In this document: piece by piece, positions 6,137 to 12,898 of the stretch
Numbering within the stretch: position 1 is the stretch's first letter
Layout of the letters: each line of letters begins with the position of its first letter
Assembly: GCA_947303695.1 (NCBI GenBank)
Contig: CAMYYX010000043.1
Span: 1 to 12,898, forward strand
Length of the DNA stretch: 12,898 bases
Reading direction: 5' to 3'
From: an uncultured Prevotellaceae bacterium
GTDB lineage: Bacteria > Bacteroidota > Bacteroidia > Bacteroidales > Bacteroidaceae
Made by a program: the position numbers and the translations under genes
Notes under the pieces: generated by a model
Told to the model about the DNA's origin: nothing
The model's database searches: none
Seen by the model: only the letters and a program-made list of their open reading frames with translations

Positions 6137-8413
6137 TTAGTTACGTTCAAATACCGGTATGTGTTCCGAAGTAACGGCTACTGTTACATACTGACCGCCT
6201 TTGTATTGCTGACGAGTGTAGCGATGCGTCCATCCTTTTTTGTTCTTTGGTAGATAGACCTTCCATTCGTTCACGTTCTCTGCGGTAATAGGACACACAA
6301 GTAATTTCGGCCCGAACATATATTCAGTCTCCTGACGTAATGCTTCCTGATCGTCGCTGAAGTCGAACACAAGCGGACGCATCAGGGTATAGTCCTCAGT
6401 AGCCACACGGCGTGCACATTCTTTGATATACGGCAGCAATTCCTGACGTTCCTTGATGCAGTCAACGAATATCTTTTCTATATCGGCTGGATACTCCCAA
6501 GGTTCAGTACGACTCTGATAGCCGTGTACACGCATAATAGGTAGGAACACACTGGTCTCAATCCATCTCAGCATTCTTTGCTGATATGCTTTGTCCGTAT
6601 ATTGATTTCCTGGACGGAAGAACCCGCCAGCATCGTAAGTCCACCAAGGCATTCCTGTTGCCACATAGTTCAGTCCACCTGCAATCTGACGTCGCAGACA
6701 GTCCATATCGTTGCCTACATCACCACTCCACACAACAGCATTATAGCGTTGCATACCAGAGAAGGATGAGCGGGTCAGGATGGATGGTGTACGTCCCACA
6801 TCGTCACGCAACAATCCGTTATACATGGTGTTGATGACCTTAAGGGGATAGACGTTACGATAGATGTCGCCTGGCATCTGACGGTCGCCAACACGTCGTC
6901 CGTGAATATCATCGTTCTCGGGTTCTGTAGCGTCAAACCACCAGATATCGATATCATAGGGCTTAAGCAATTTCTGACTGAACTGCTGCCAGTAATAGTC
7001 CGTTACGGCTGGTTTGAAGAAGTCTATCCAGTCCGTTCCTTCGATATAGGCTCCACGTTGCATCAGCTCTTTGCCAAGCGCTGAGTTCTTATCGACTTTC
7101 GACCAGACAGAGAGCATGAAACGTATATTCATCTGATGTAGTTCACGTATCATTCCTGCAGCATCAGGATACTTGCCTTCATCCCACTGCATAGCGTTCC
7201 AGCCATACTTGCCCCACCATTGCCAGTCCTGCACGATCACATCAATAGGGATGTTTTTCTCACGGAATTTGTGGGCATTCTCCATTAAGTCTTTCTGTGT
7301 ATCATAGCGTTCACGGCAATGTACGTATCCTAACATATAGTCAGGCATCAATGGTGCCTTTCCTGTCAGTTGACGGTATGCTTTCACCACCTGATCGGCC
7401 TTTCCTGCAAACACGGTGTAGTCGATACCTGTTGCGACAGGCGACTGCAACACAGTCGTTCCGTTTTGCTTGCGCCACGATACAGTAGGGGAATCGCCTC
7501 TCACACCTTTAACAGTAATCTGATGATGTCCTTTGCTGAGGTGAATCATAGCCGAACCTGTAGGGGGAAGCCACATGTTATTGAGATCAATCACTGGTTT
7601 GTCGTCGATTGCCAGATAGAGTTTACGAGCCATCGTCTGACCGACATCAAGCAAGAAAGCATAGTCGCCATCCTCTTCAAGTGTGATGTCTGCCTTGAAA
7701 GTATCCGACACACGACGTTCACGTAGATTACCAGTCGTACTGGTCGTATTCACCTCAATCACATTACCTTGCTCATCTGTACCTTGTAACTTTACACTCC
7801 CTGTTGATGGGTTGAAGTTGGTCAGTCCGTAGTTATTCCACAGCAGACCGTAACCCTTGCTCGAAAGGATGAATGGTACGGCAATTTGCGTATTCACTTG
7901 GGTCAATCGGCGGGTCAGTCCACGAATGTTCAAATAACCATCTTGAAACTGTCCTGTACCATAAAGGAATTCGTCATTAGGTGATACAAACGACTGTGAT
8001 ACCTGCTTCCATGAGTTGCTTCCGTCAACCAACGAACTGGTTGTCAGTTCCCTGCCAGTATAGGCTACCTCTTCAAGAATCTTCTGTCCTTTTCCGTCGT
8101 AGAAAACGAGTTGGTCTGTCCATTTGTTGTAGATCACACGCATTCCTTTCAACTGCAGGGTGAAGAAGGCAGGATTGCTTCCATCGCACTTATGTTTCGG
8201 AGCCTTGACATTCTCCGTATAGATGAGTTCGTCCAGCTCAGGAGCGTTCTGTGGACATAGTTTGATACGAACCGCATTATCAGCAAGCGGTATGATCCGC
8301 AGGTTCCCGTTGGGTGTTGGAATTGTAGCTCCGTACTTATCGTCGTAATTGTTTGCAACAGCAATGCCCACAAAACCTATGAGCATTGATGTCAATAATA
8401 TCGTTCTTCTCAT
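6137..8413 (-). CDS. Secreted GH31 glycoside hydrolase with PA14 insert, probable alpha-xylosidase
   Basis: A 758-residue retaining glycosidase. An N-terminal signal peptide (about 1-20) implies export to the periplasm or outer surface. The GH31 N-terminal beta domain (about 25-225) is followed by an inserted PA14-like domain (about 228-325, with DTFKADITLEEDGDYAFLL), then the catalytic barrel (about 345-680). WWFDATEPE places the nucleophile at D494, WSGDVGND places the acid/base at D565, and WTYDAGGFF and the QDWQWW loop are typical. GH31 with a PA14 insert is the architecture of the characterised Cellvibrio and Bacteroides xyloglucan alpha-xylosidases, so release of terminal xylose from xyloglucan oligosaccharides is likely. 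Alpha-glucosidase is the main alternative. The start is set at the ATG complementary to 8411-8413, 16 bases after the upstream gene's stop and directly before the signal peptide. A longer in-frame reading from 8530 would overlap that gene and mask the signal. It is last in a three-gene minus-strand operon. Confidence 0.88.
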   Translation of the reverse strand: MRRTILLTSMLIGFVGIAVANNYDDKYGATIPTPNGNLRIIPLADNAVRIKLCPQNAPELDELIYTENVKAPKHKCDGSNPAFFTLQLKGMRVIYNKWTDQLVFYDGKGQKILEEVAYTGRELTTSSLVDGSNSWKQVSQSFVSPNDEFLYGTGQFQDGYLNIRGLTRRLTQVNTQIAVPFILSSKGYGLLWNNYGLTNFNPSTGSVKLQGTDEQGNVIEVNTTSTTGNLRERRVSDTFKADITLEEDGDYAFLLDVGQTMARKLYLAIDDKPVIDLNNMWLPPTGSAMIHLSKGHHQITVKGVRGDSPTVSWRKQNGTTVLQSPVATGIDYTVFAGKADQVVKAYRQLTGKAPLMPDYMLGYVHCRERYDTQKDLMENAHKFREKNIPIDVIVQDWQWWGKYGWNAMQWDEGKYPDAAGMIRELHQMNIRFMLSVWSKVDKNSALGKELMQRGAYIEGTDWIDFFKPAVTDYYWQQFSQKLLKPYDIDIWWFDATEPENDDIHGRRVGDRQMPGDIYRNVYPLKVINTMYNGLLRDDVGRTPSILTRSSFSGMQRYNAVVWSGDVGNDMDCLRRQIAGGLNYVATGMPWWTYDAGGFFRPGNQYTDKAYQQRMLRWIETSVFLPIMRVHGYQSRTEPWEYPADIEKIFVDCIKERQELLPYIKECARRVATEDYTLMRPLVFDFSDDQEALRQETEYMFGPKLLVCPITAENVNEWKVYLPKNKKGWTHRYTRQQYKGGQYVTVAVTSEHIPVFERN

Positions 8414-8429
8414 GAATCTTGTCTTTTCA

Positions 8430-10022
8430 TTAATATGTCCACTGATGGAAATAATCAAAGTCAGCATGTCCACCGACTTTCTTCGTCGAATAGTTGTAGA
8501 GAGCAGCTTTGTAGCCGATGAAGAAGTCAAGTGTAAAACGCATCTGCAATTGGTTATCTACATCAACCCAATGCTTTCCGTCAGTTGAGTAGCTCATGAA
8601 TGCCTTGTCTGGTCCGCAATTATCATCTGCCTGAGGAGTGAACACATACTTCATGCGTAACCACACTTTCTTACCCTTGAGAGGCATACGAAGTACTTCT
8701 TTTGCACTACGACGTGAACCGCTCGTAGCTACCACAAAACGTTTGCCGTTATCGTCCACCTCTACACCGATTGAGCAGAAGTTACTTTGGAAGGCGGCCA
8801 ATCCGGCCTTGTCGCCAGGTTTCATACCTGTTGCGTCGAGCAGTGTTTCGTTCATGCAACGAGGACCTACCGTGCGCTGTGTGAGGGTATTGCGGGCATC
8901 GAACAGATTAGTAGCCAACTGACTGGTCGTCAGTCTCAACCATCCCTTACGAGCCGTTACAGACCATACCTGATTGATGGGTTTGTGGTTCCATTGCCAT
9001 ACGAGGTCCAACTCATCGTTCGAATTGTATTTGAACTCGTCGCTTGCCCAGACGTGATCTTCACCATAAGGTGCAAGGTTCACGTCAAACTCCTTTACGG
9101 GTACTGTGTTGTCACCTAAGATAGGCCAACCGTCCACCCACTTCATAGGCTGAAGGGTAGGAACACGACCCACACCTCCGTGGTCTTGGAATATCACACC
9201 ATACCAGTCACCCTTTGGTGTGTCGAAGATTGCACCCTGAGCCACACCGTCTCCACGTCCGTCGAATGCTCCCTGAAGCACCACTTTCTCTTCGTATGGA
9301 CCGAGGAGAGTCTTGCTGCGGAAGCAACGTTCTGTACGAGGTTTGCCGCTTGGCCAGTCAATCACAAGCACGTAGTAGTATTCGCCAATATGATAGAAGT
9401 GAGCACCTTCAGCTCTCAAACCGAATCCCTGACGTGGAGTATTGATGAGTACTTGGTTCACACCGTCTTGCTTGATAGCTTTGAGGTCTGGTGTCAGCTC
9501 TGTGATGTGAAGTTCACCGTTTCCATATACCACATACACCTTACCGTCGTTATCGAACAATAGTGAAGCATCGTGGAAGAAAGCTCCTTCAATCTCGTTC
9601 CTCTCCCAATAGCTTTTCGTGATATCTGTCGTACGATACACGTAGGTCTTATGCTGATCGTTTGCGATGAACAGCGCATAGAACATACCGTTATGGTAGC
9701 GTAGGGTAGTAGCCCATTGACCTTTACCGTAAGCATCCTTTCCGTTTCTCAGGTTATAGATATCATCGTCTGCGATGTAGTCATAGATGTAGCTGATGAT
9801 TCTCCAGTGTACGAGGTCCTTTGAATGCATGATAGGTGCACCCGGGCACATGAACATTGTTGTACTGACCATGTAGAAATCGTCGCCGACACGAATCACG
9901 TCATTATCAGGAATGTCTGTGTAAGTAAGTGGATTTACCATCTTGGTAGTTTGTCCGTAAGCCACATTCATACATGTGCTTGTAAGTAGTGCTAACACTA
10001 CAAGGATTGATTTTAGTTTCAT
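8430..10022 (-). CDS. Secreted GH43 glycosidase (subfamily-12-like), alpha-L-arabinofuranosidase or beta-xylosidase
   Basis: A 530-residue inverting glycosidase with signal peptide (about 1-24, cleavage likely after AYG). The five-bladed beta-propeller (about 28-315) shows the three GH43 carboxylates: D39 in IPDND (general base), D151 in FHDASLLFD (pKa modulator) and E205 in LRAEGAHF (general acid). A C-terminal beta-sandwich (about 325-530) resembles the concanavalin-like domain that completes the active site in this GH43 group. Opening motifs such as DVIRVGDDFYMVSTT and MHSKDLVHW fit GH43 subfamily 12, which includes the arabinofuranosidases of the Bacteroides ovatus xyloglucan locus; subfamily assignment is from memory. 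It lies 49 bases downstream of the GH43-CBM6 gene and 16 upstream of the GH31 gene with no promoter consensus seen between, so the three are probably co-transcribed. The precise sugar specificity cannot be read from sequence. Confidence 0.87.
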   Translation of the reverse strand: MKLKSILVVLALLTSTCMNVAYGQTTKMVNPLTYTDIPDNDVIRVGDDFYMVSTTMFMCPGAPIMHSKDLVHWRIISYIYDYIADDDIYNLRNGKDAYGKGQWATTLRYHNGMFYALFIANDQHKTYVYRTTDITKSYWERNEIEGAFFHDASLLFDNDGKVYVVYGNGELHITELTPDLKAIKQDGVNQVLINTPRQGFGLRAEGAHFYHIGEYYYVLVIDWPSGKPRTERCFRSKTLLGPYEEKVVLQGAFDGRGDGVAQGAIFDTPKGDWYGVIFQDHGGVGRVPTLQPMKWVDGWPILGDNTVPVKEFDVNLAPYGEDHVWASDEFKYNSNDELDLVWQWNHKPINQVWSVTARKGWLRLTTSQLATNLFDARNTLTQRTVGPRCMNETLLDATGMKPGDKAGLAAFQSNFCSIGVEVDDNGKRFVVATSGSRRSAKEVLRMPLKGKKVWLRMKYVFTPQADDNCGPDKAFMSYSTDGKHWVDVDNQLQMRFTLDFFIGYKAALYNYSTKKVGGHADFDYFHQWTY

Positions 10023-10071
10023 GATAGTTAGTTTTTGTATGATTTTTGTTTAAATGATTATTCAATATGTG

Positions 10072-11610
10072 TTACTTCTTCACGACCTTACCTCTGGGCG
10101 TGATGATGATTGAGCGATTCGGAGCCGACTCGATATTTTCCAACTGCTGACCCATTAGGTTGTAATAACCTGCATGTCCTCTTACGTCTGACTTCTCTTC
10201 TTGGACTTCTTTGATCCCGCTTCCAATCTCGCTAAACTGCCAAGTGTCGAAGTTGAATAGGGTAGTGCCCGTGGTGCTACCTGTGAAAGTGAAATACAGA
10301 TCTTGGACACCTGTGATGCTACGTTGCAGTTCTGTGGTGAAATCAGCCCACTGGTCCAGTCCGCCTGTTGCTTCGATTTTGATACGACCGATGATTGTGC
10401 CGCTCTGTGACTTCAATCGTGCTATCAGTGTGGCCGACTTCTCTGCTGCTACACGTACTGTGAGACTTGCAGCACCTGTGCTACCGAAGTCCACGTTCCG
10501 CACCTTGATGTAGTCACCCGAATGGATCTTCGTCACATAGCAACCGTTGTAGTCGCCCTCGCACAGGATGCCCGAACTCTGATTGATGGTCTCAGCCTGC
10601 TGTAGTTCGTAGGGGTTCAGGGTCTGAATCGGATTGACACCCTTCGTTGTGAACTGAATGTATGGGATGCTACCGTCTTCGTTCCTTGTGAACTCCTCAA
10701 CACAGGTCGAACGTTTGTAACCACCTCCACCAGGAAGGCCGCCATTATGATAGAACATATAGCTGTGACCCTTGAAGTCTACACTTCCACCATGAATGGT
10801 GAAACTGTTCTTCGCCTGTCCCATCACCTTACCTTGATAAGTCCAAGGTCCTGTAATCTTTTCTGCAGTCGAGTATGCCCAATCTTCAGGCACACCACCT
10901 GCAGCATATTCCAAGTAATATTTACCGTCACGTTTATAAATCCATGGAGCCTCCTCGTAGTTTGGCTTTGGACTCCCGTCGTCGTTATAACCCTTATATG
11001 GACCAAATGCCTTCTCGTCCGTGATGTTCACCTTTGTTGTACTTCCTTGCAGAGCAATCATGTTTCTCGACAATTTCGAGTACCAAAGGTTGTTGTTACC
11101 CCAGAACAGATAAGCTTGCCCATCGTCGTCAATGAATACCGTAGGGTCTATTACGAACCAACCTTGAACCAATGGTTTCGATTGAGCCTTATATGGACCA
11201 GCCGGATTGTTGGCATATGCCACACCCACACCAGGATAGGCTTGTCCCTTGATGGTAGCTGTTACGTACCAATACCATTTGCCGTTACGTTCGATACATT
11301 GCGAAGCCCAGCAATCGTTGTCCTGCTTCGCCCATGTAAACAGCTTGGGAGTGACGGGTGTACCTAAATACGTCCAGTTCACCATATCTACCGTACAGTA
11401 CAACAGCCAGTCCCTCATCGTAAAATAGCCGTTCTCCGTCACATCGTCATCATGGTCCACAAACAGATAGAGGGTGTCGCCATGCACGTAAGGAGCAGGG
11501 TCGGGTGTGTAGCGGTCACAGATGATAGGGTTCTGAGCTCTTGTCCATAAAAATGAGGTCAGACACATTATTCCAAGCAGTAATGATGTTTTCAGCAATT
11601 TGGTTTTCAT
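10072..11610 (-). CDS. Secreted GH43 glycosidase with CBM6 and C-terminal sorting-like tail
   Basis: A 512-residue protein, first gene of the hydrolase operon. A signal peptide (about 1-25) precedes the GH43 beta-propeller (about 28-325) with D37 in TPDPAP (base), D155 in VIDPTVF (modulator) and E220 in YEEAPW (acid). Residues about 333-460 are a CBM6-like beta-sandwich, from YELQQAETI to FNFDTWQF, expected to bind xylan or related glycans. The last 45 residues (SDVRGHAGYYNLMGQQLENI to RGKVVKK) resemble the short C-terminal tails common on secreted Prevotella proteins and may be a type IX secretion sorting signal. Family members include arabinoxylan arabinofuranosidases and beta-xylosidases, so activity on arabinose or xylose substituents is likely but the substrate is unresolved. 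The start ATG is complementary to 11608-11610, directly before the signal peptide, and no Shine-Dalgarno is visible. Confidence 0.88.
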   Translation of the reverse strand: MKTKLLKTSLLLGIMCLTSFLWTRAQNPIICDRYTPDPAPYVHGDTLYLFVDHDDDVTENGYFTMRDWLLYCTVDMVNWTYLGTPVTPKLFTWAKQDNDCWASQCIERNGKWYWYVTATIKGQAYPGVGVAYANNPAGPYKAQSKPLVQGWFVIDPTVFIDDDGQAYLFWGNNNLWYSKLSRNMIALQGSTTKVNITDEKAFGPYKGYNDDGSPKPNYEEAPWIYKRDGKYYLEYAAGGVPEDWAYSTAEKITGPWTYQGKVMGQAKNSFTIHGGSVDFKGHSYMFYHNGGLPGGGGYKRSTCVEEFTRNEDGSIPYIQFTTKGVNPIQTLNPYELQQAETINQSSGILCEGDYNGCYVTKIHSGDYIKVRNVDFGSTGAASLTVRVAAEKSATLIARLKSQSGTIIGRIKIEATGGLDQWADFTTELQRSITGVQDLYFTFTGSTTGTTLFNFDTWQFSEIGSGIKEVQEEKSDVRGHAGYYNLMGQQLENIESAPNRSIIITPRGKVVKK

Positions 11611-11625
11611 TTACATTATTTTTTG

Positions 11626-11633
11626 CAAAGTTA
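11626..11633 (-). promoter_or_regulatory. Proximal TAACTTTG element upstream of the GH43-CBM6 gene
   Basis: On the minus strand TAACTTTG matches the Bacteroidetes -7 consensus TAnnTTTG. It is only 15 bases before the start codon, which would give a leader of about 10 bases, and no -33 match is seen. It is the second copy of a 12-base direct repeat shared with the element at 11677-11684. It could be a weak promoter or a regulator site. Confidence 0.35.
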
Positions 11634-11676
11634 GTACTTTTTTTTGAATTAAGATCCTCGCATCCTAAATCATTTG

Positions 11677-11684
11677 CAAAGTTA
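11677..11684 (-). promoter_or_regulatory. Distal TAACTTTG element, probable promoter of the GH43-GH43-GH31 operon
   Basis: The minus strand reads TAACTTTG, an exact match to TAnnTTTG, 66 bases before the GH43-CBM6 start codon. Transcription would begin near 11670 with a leader of about 60 bases, more plausible than the proximal copy. No good TTTG is present 19-21 bases upstream, so transcription may need an activator such as a hybrid two-component or other carbohydrate-responsive regulator. Confidence 0.45.
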
Positions 11685-11764
11685 ATATATATAATATATA
11701 AGGTCTTTCACTTTTTGTTCAATTACTTATGGTTTTGTAACAAAGTCAATAGGTAAACAAATAG

Positions 11765-11790
11765 AAAGCCGCCCCACAAGGAGCGGCTTT
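11765..11790 (-). terminator. Rho-independent terminator of the GGGtGRT gene
   Basis: AAAGCCGC (11765-11772) pairs with GCGGCTTT (11783-11790). In minus-strand RNA the stem extends to 11 bp, including one U-G pair, around a 4-base loop. The transcript then continues with the U-rich stretch CTATTTGTTTACC. It lies 27 bases beyond the stop codon of the GGGtGRT gene, and it separates that gene from the hydrolase operon read in the same direction. Confidence 0.88.
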
Positions 11791-11817
11791 GCTATGATTG
11801 ATATGAGGTTGTGTGTT

Positions 11818-12828
11818 TTACTTGTTGAGTGCAAGTGCAACATTCACAGCACAAGCAACAGTACATCCTACCATTGGGTTGTTACCAATGCCGAGGAAGC
11901 CCATCATTTCAACGTGTGCTGGAACTGAAGAAGATCCTGCGAACTGAGCATCTGAGTGCATACGGCCAAGAGTATCAGTCATACCGTAAGATGCAGGACC
12001 TGCTGCCATGTTGTCGGGGTGCAGGGTACGGCCTGTACCACCACCGCTGGCTACGCTGAAGTAAGCCTTACCAGCACGGATGCGCTCCTTCTTGTAGGTG
12101 CCTGCAACGGGGTGCTGGAAGCGGGTGGGGTTGGTAGAGTTACCTGTGATGCTCACGTCAACGTCTTCCTTCCAAAGGATAGCAACACCTTCGCGAACAT
12201 CGTCTGCTCCGTAGCAGTTCACCTTTGCACGAGGACCGTCGCTGTAAGGAGTCTTCTTCACTACCTCTACCTTACCAGTGTAGTAGTCGAACTTAGTCTG
12301 TACATAAGTGAATCCGTTGATACGGCTGATGATCATAGCAGCATCCTTACCGAGACCGTTGAGGATAACGCGCAATGGGTTCTTACGAACTTTGTTTGCC
12401 ATCTCAGCAATCTTGATTGCACCTTCAGCAGCTGCGAAACTTTCGTGACCTGCGAGGAATGCGAAGCATTGTGTCTCTTCGCGCAACAGACGTGCTGCGA
12501 GGTTTCCGTGTCCGAGACCTACCTTACGGTCGTCAGCTACTGAACCAGGGATACAGAATGCCTGCAGACCGATACCGATTGCCTCGGCAGCATCAGCAGC
12601 GTTCTTGCAACCTTTCTTGATAGCGATTGCACAACCACAAACGTATGCCCACTTTGCATTCTCGAAGCAAATCATCTGTGTTTCTTCACATGTCTTATAT
12701 GGATCGAGACCTGCCTTTTCGCAGATTTCGTTAGCTTCTTCGATAGAAGCAATGCCGTTCTCGTTCAATGCAGCAAGTATCTGCTTGATACGACGGTCTT
12801 GTGATTCAAATTTCACTTCTCTTATCAT
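11818..12828 (-). CDS. GGGtGRT-family protein of unknown function
   Basis: A 336-residue protein recognised by the signature SGGGTGRTLHPDN (261-273) that names the GGGtGRT protein family (Pfam PF14057 as I recall). No signal peptide or membrane segment is seen, so it is probably cytoplasmic. It has eleven cysteines: C36, C47, C54, C64, C66, C74, C92, C121, C205, C322 and C326. Six fall within residues 36-74, including CGC at 64-66. Glycine-rich stretches such as GLGHGNL (104-110), the signature loop and GFLGIGNNP (310-318) suggest ligand-binding turns. The biochemical role is not established to my knowledge. Homologues often lie beside Fe-S cluster scaffold genes, so a link to metal clusters is a reasonable guess. 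The start ATG (12826-12828) has a perfect Shine-Dalgarno sequence 9 bases upstream. The gene follows a partial upstream gene after 14 bases and has its own terminator. Confidence 0.88.
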   Translation of the reverse strand: MIREVKFESQDRRIKQILAALNENGIASIEEANEICEKAGLDPYKTCEETQMICFENAKWAYVCGCAIAIKKGCKNAADAAEAIGIGLQAFCIPGSVADDRKVGLGHGNLAARLLREETQCFAFLAGHESFAAAEGAIKIAEMANKVRKNPLRVILNGLGKDAAMIISRINGFTYVQTKFDYYTGKVEVVKKTPYSDGPRAKVNCYGADDVREGVAILWKEDVDVSITGNSTNPTRFQHPVAGTYKKERIRAGKAYFSVASGGGTGRTLHPDNMAAGPASYGMTDTLGRMHSDAQFAGSSSVPAHVEMMGFLGIGNNPMVGCTVACAVNVALALNK

Positions 12829-12837
12829 AATTTGCTT

Positions 12838-12844
12838 CCTCCTT
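12838..12844 (-). promoter_or_regulatory. Perfect Shine-Dalgarno sequence for the GGGtGRT gene
   Basis: The minus strand reads AAGGAGG with 9 bases before the ATG at 12828, an ideal ribosome binding site that supports this start. It overlaps the TAA stop of the upstream gene, suggesting translational coupling. No other gene start in the window has such a site, in line with the weak use of Shine-Dalgarno sequences in Bacteroidetes. Confidence 0.75.
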
Positions 12845-12898
12845 ATTCTTTACGTGGGTCGATTGATTTAACTGCACCTTGTTCTGGTTTCGTGCGGC
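12843..12898 (-). CDS. C-terminal end of an upstream gene, possibly an Fe-S cluster assembly scaffold protein
   Basis: From 12896 down to the TAA at 12843-12845 the minus strand encodes RTKPEQGAVKSIDPRKE, in frame to the window edge. Of the other two minus frames one has no stop but an unlikely composition and the other stops early. The TAA sits 14 bases before the GGGtGRT start codon and overlaps its ribosome binding site, as expected for an operon. Seventeen residues are too few to identify the product. The scaffold (NifU-like) suggestion comes only from the gene neighbourhood I recall for the GGGtGRT family. The start lies outside the window. Confidence 0.5.
   Translation of the reverse strand, partial: RTKPEQGAVKSIDPRKE

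Noticed and set aside
8414..8530. A longer N-terminus for the GH31 protein, starting at 8530
   Set aside because: It would overlap the upstream GH43 gene by about 100 bases and place 39 non-conserved residues before a clear signal peptide that begins at the ATG at 8413.
10747..11367. 206-residue plus-strand open frame opposite the GH43-CBM6 gene
   Set aside because: The minus strand encodes a complete GH43 domain with catalytic residues here; the plus-strand translation has no domain resemblance.
11541..11756. Small plus-strand open frame crossing the hydrolase promoter region
   Set aside because: It overlaps the signal-peptide end of the GH43-CBM6 gene and continues through A/T-rich promoter DNA; hydrophobic residues come from the T-rich composition.

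Overview
The window looks like chromosome from a member of the Bacteroidales, most likely Prevotella or a close relative. The evidence is a complete succinate-to-propionate Na+-pumping decarboxylase operon, secreted GH31/GH43 glycan hydrolases (one with a short C-terminal sorting-like tail), promoter elements of the Bacteroidetes type (TAnnTTTG), and A/T-rich leaders that mostly lack a Shine-Dalgarno sequence. No phage, insertion sequence, CRISPR array, tRNA or rRNA was seen, and no gene-free stretch exceeds about 210 bases.

Layout. (1) 1-1384, plus strand: the end of a histidine operon, with the C-terminus of HisC followed by bifunctional HisB. (2) 1385-6059, plus strand: a methylmalonyl-CoA module in the order epimerase (mce), carboxyltransferase (mmdA), OadG-like small membrane subunit (mmdD), biotin carrier (mmdC) and Na+-translocating beta subunit (mmdB). 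A palindrome overlapping a promoter-like sequence lies in front of mce, and a strong bidirectional terminator-like hairpin follows mmdB. (3) 6137-11610, minus strand: three secreted glycosidases transcribed as GH43-CBM6, then GH43 (subfamily-12-like), then GH31 with a PA14 insert. This fits stripping of xylose and arabinose side chains from plant polysaccharides such as xyloglucan or arabinoxylan. No SusC/SusD transport pair is present here. (4) 11765-12898, minus strand: a GGGtGRT-family protein of unknown function with its terminator, preceded by the last codons of another gene, possibly an Fe-S cluster scaffold protein.

How the genes work together. The mmd operon epimerises methylmalonyl-CoA made from succinyl-CoA, decarboxylates it to propionyl-CoA through a biotin carrier, and uses the energy to export Na+. 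The hydrolase operon would release pentoses that feed such a fermentation. The most unusual protein is the biotin carrier: it has two tandem biotinyl domains, each with an intact EAMKM site, where family members usually have one. The GGGtGRT locus is the best candidate for undescribed biology, and it carries a perfect Shine-Dalgarno sequence that is atypical for this phylum.
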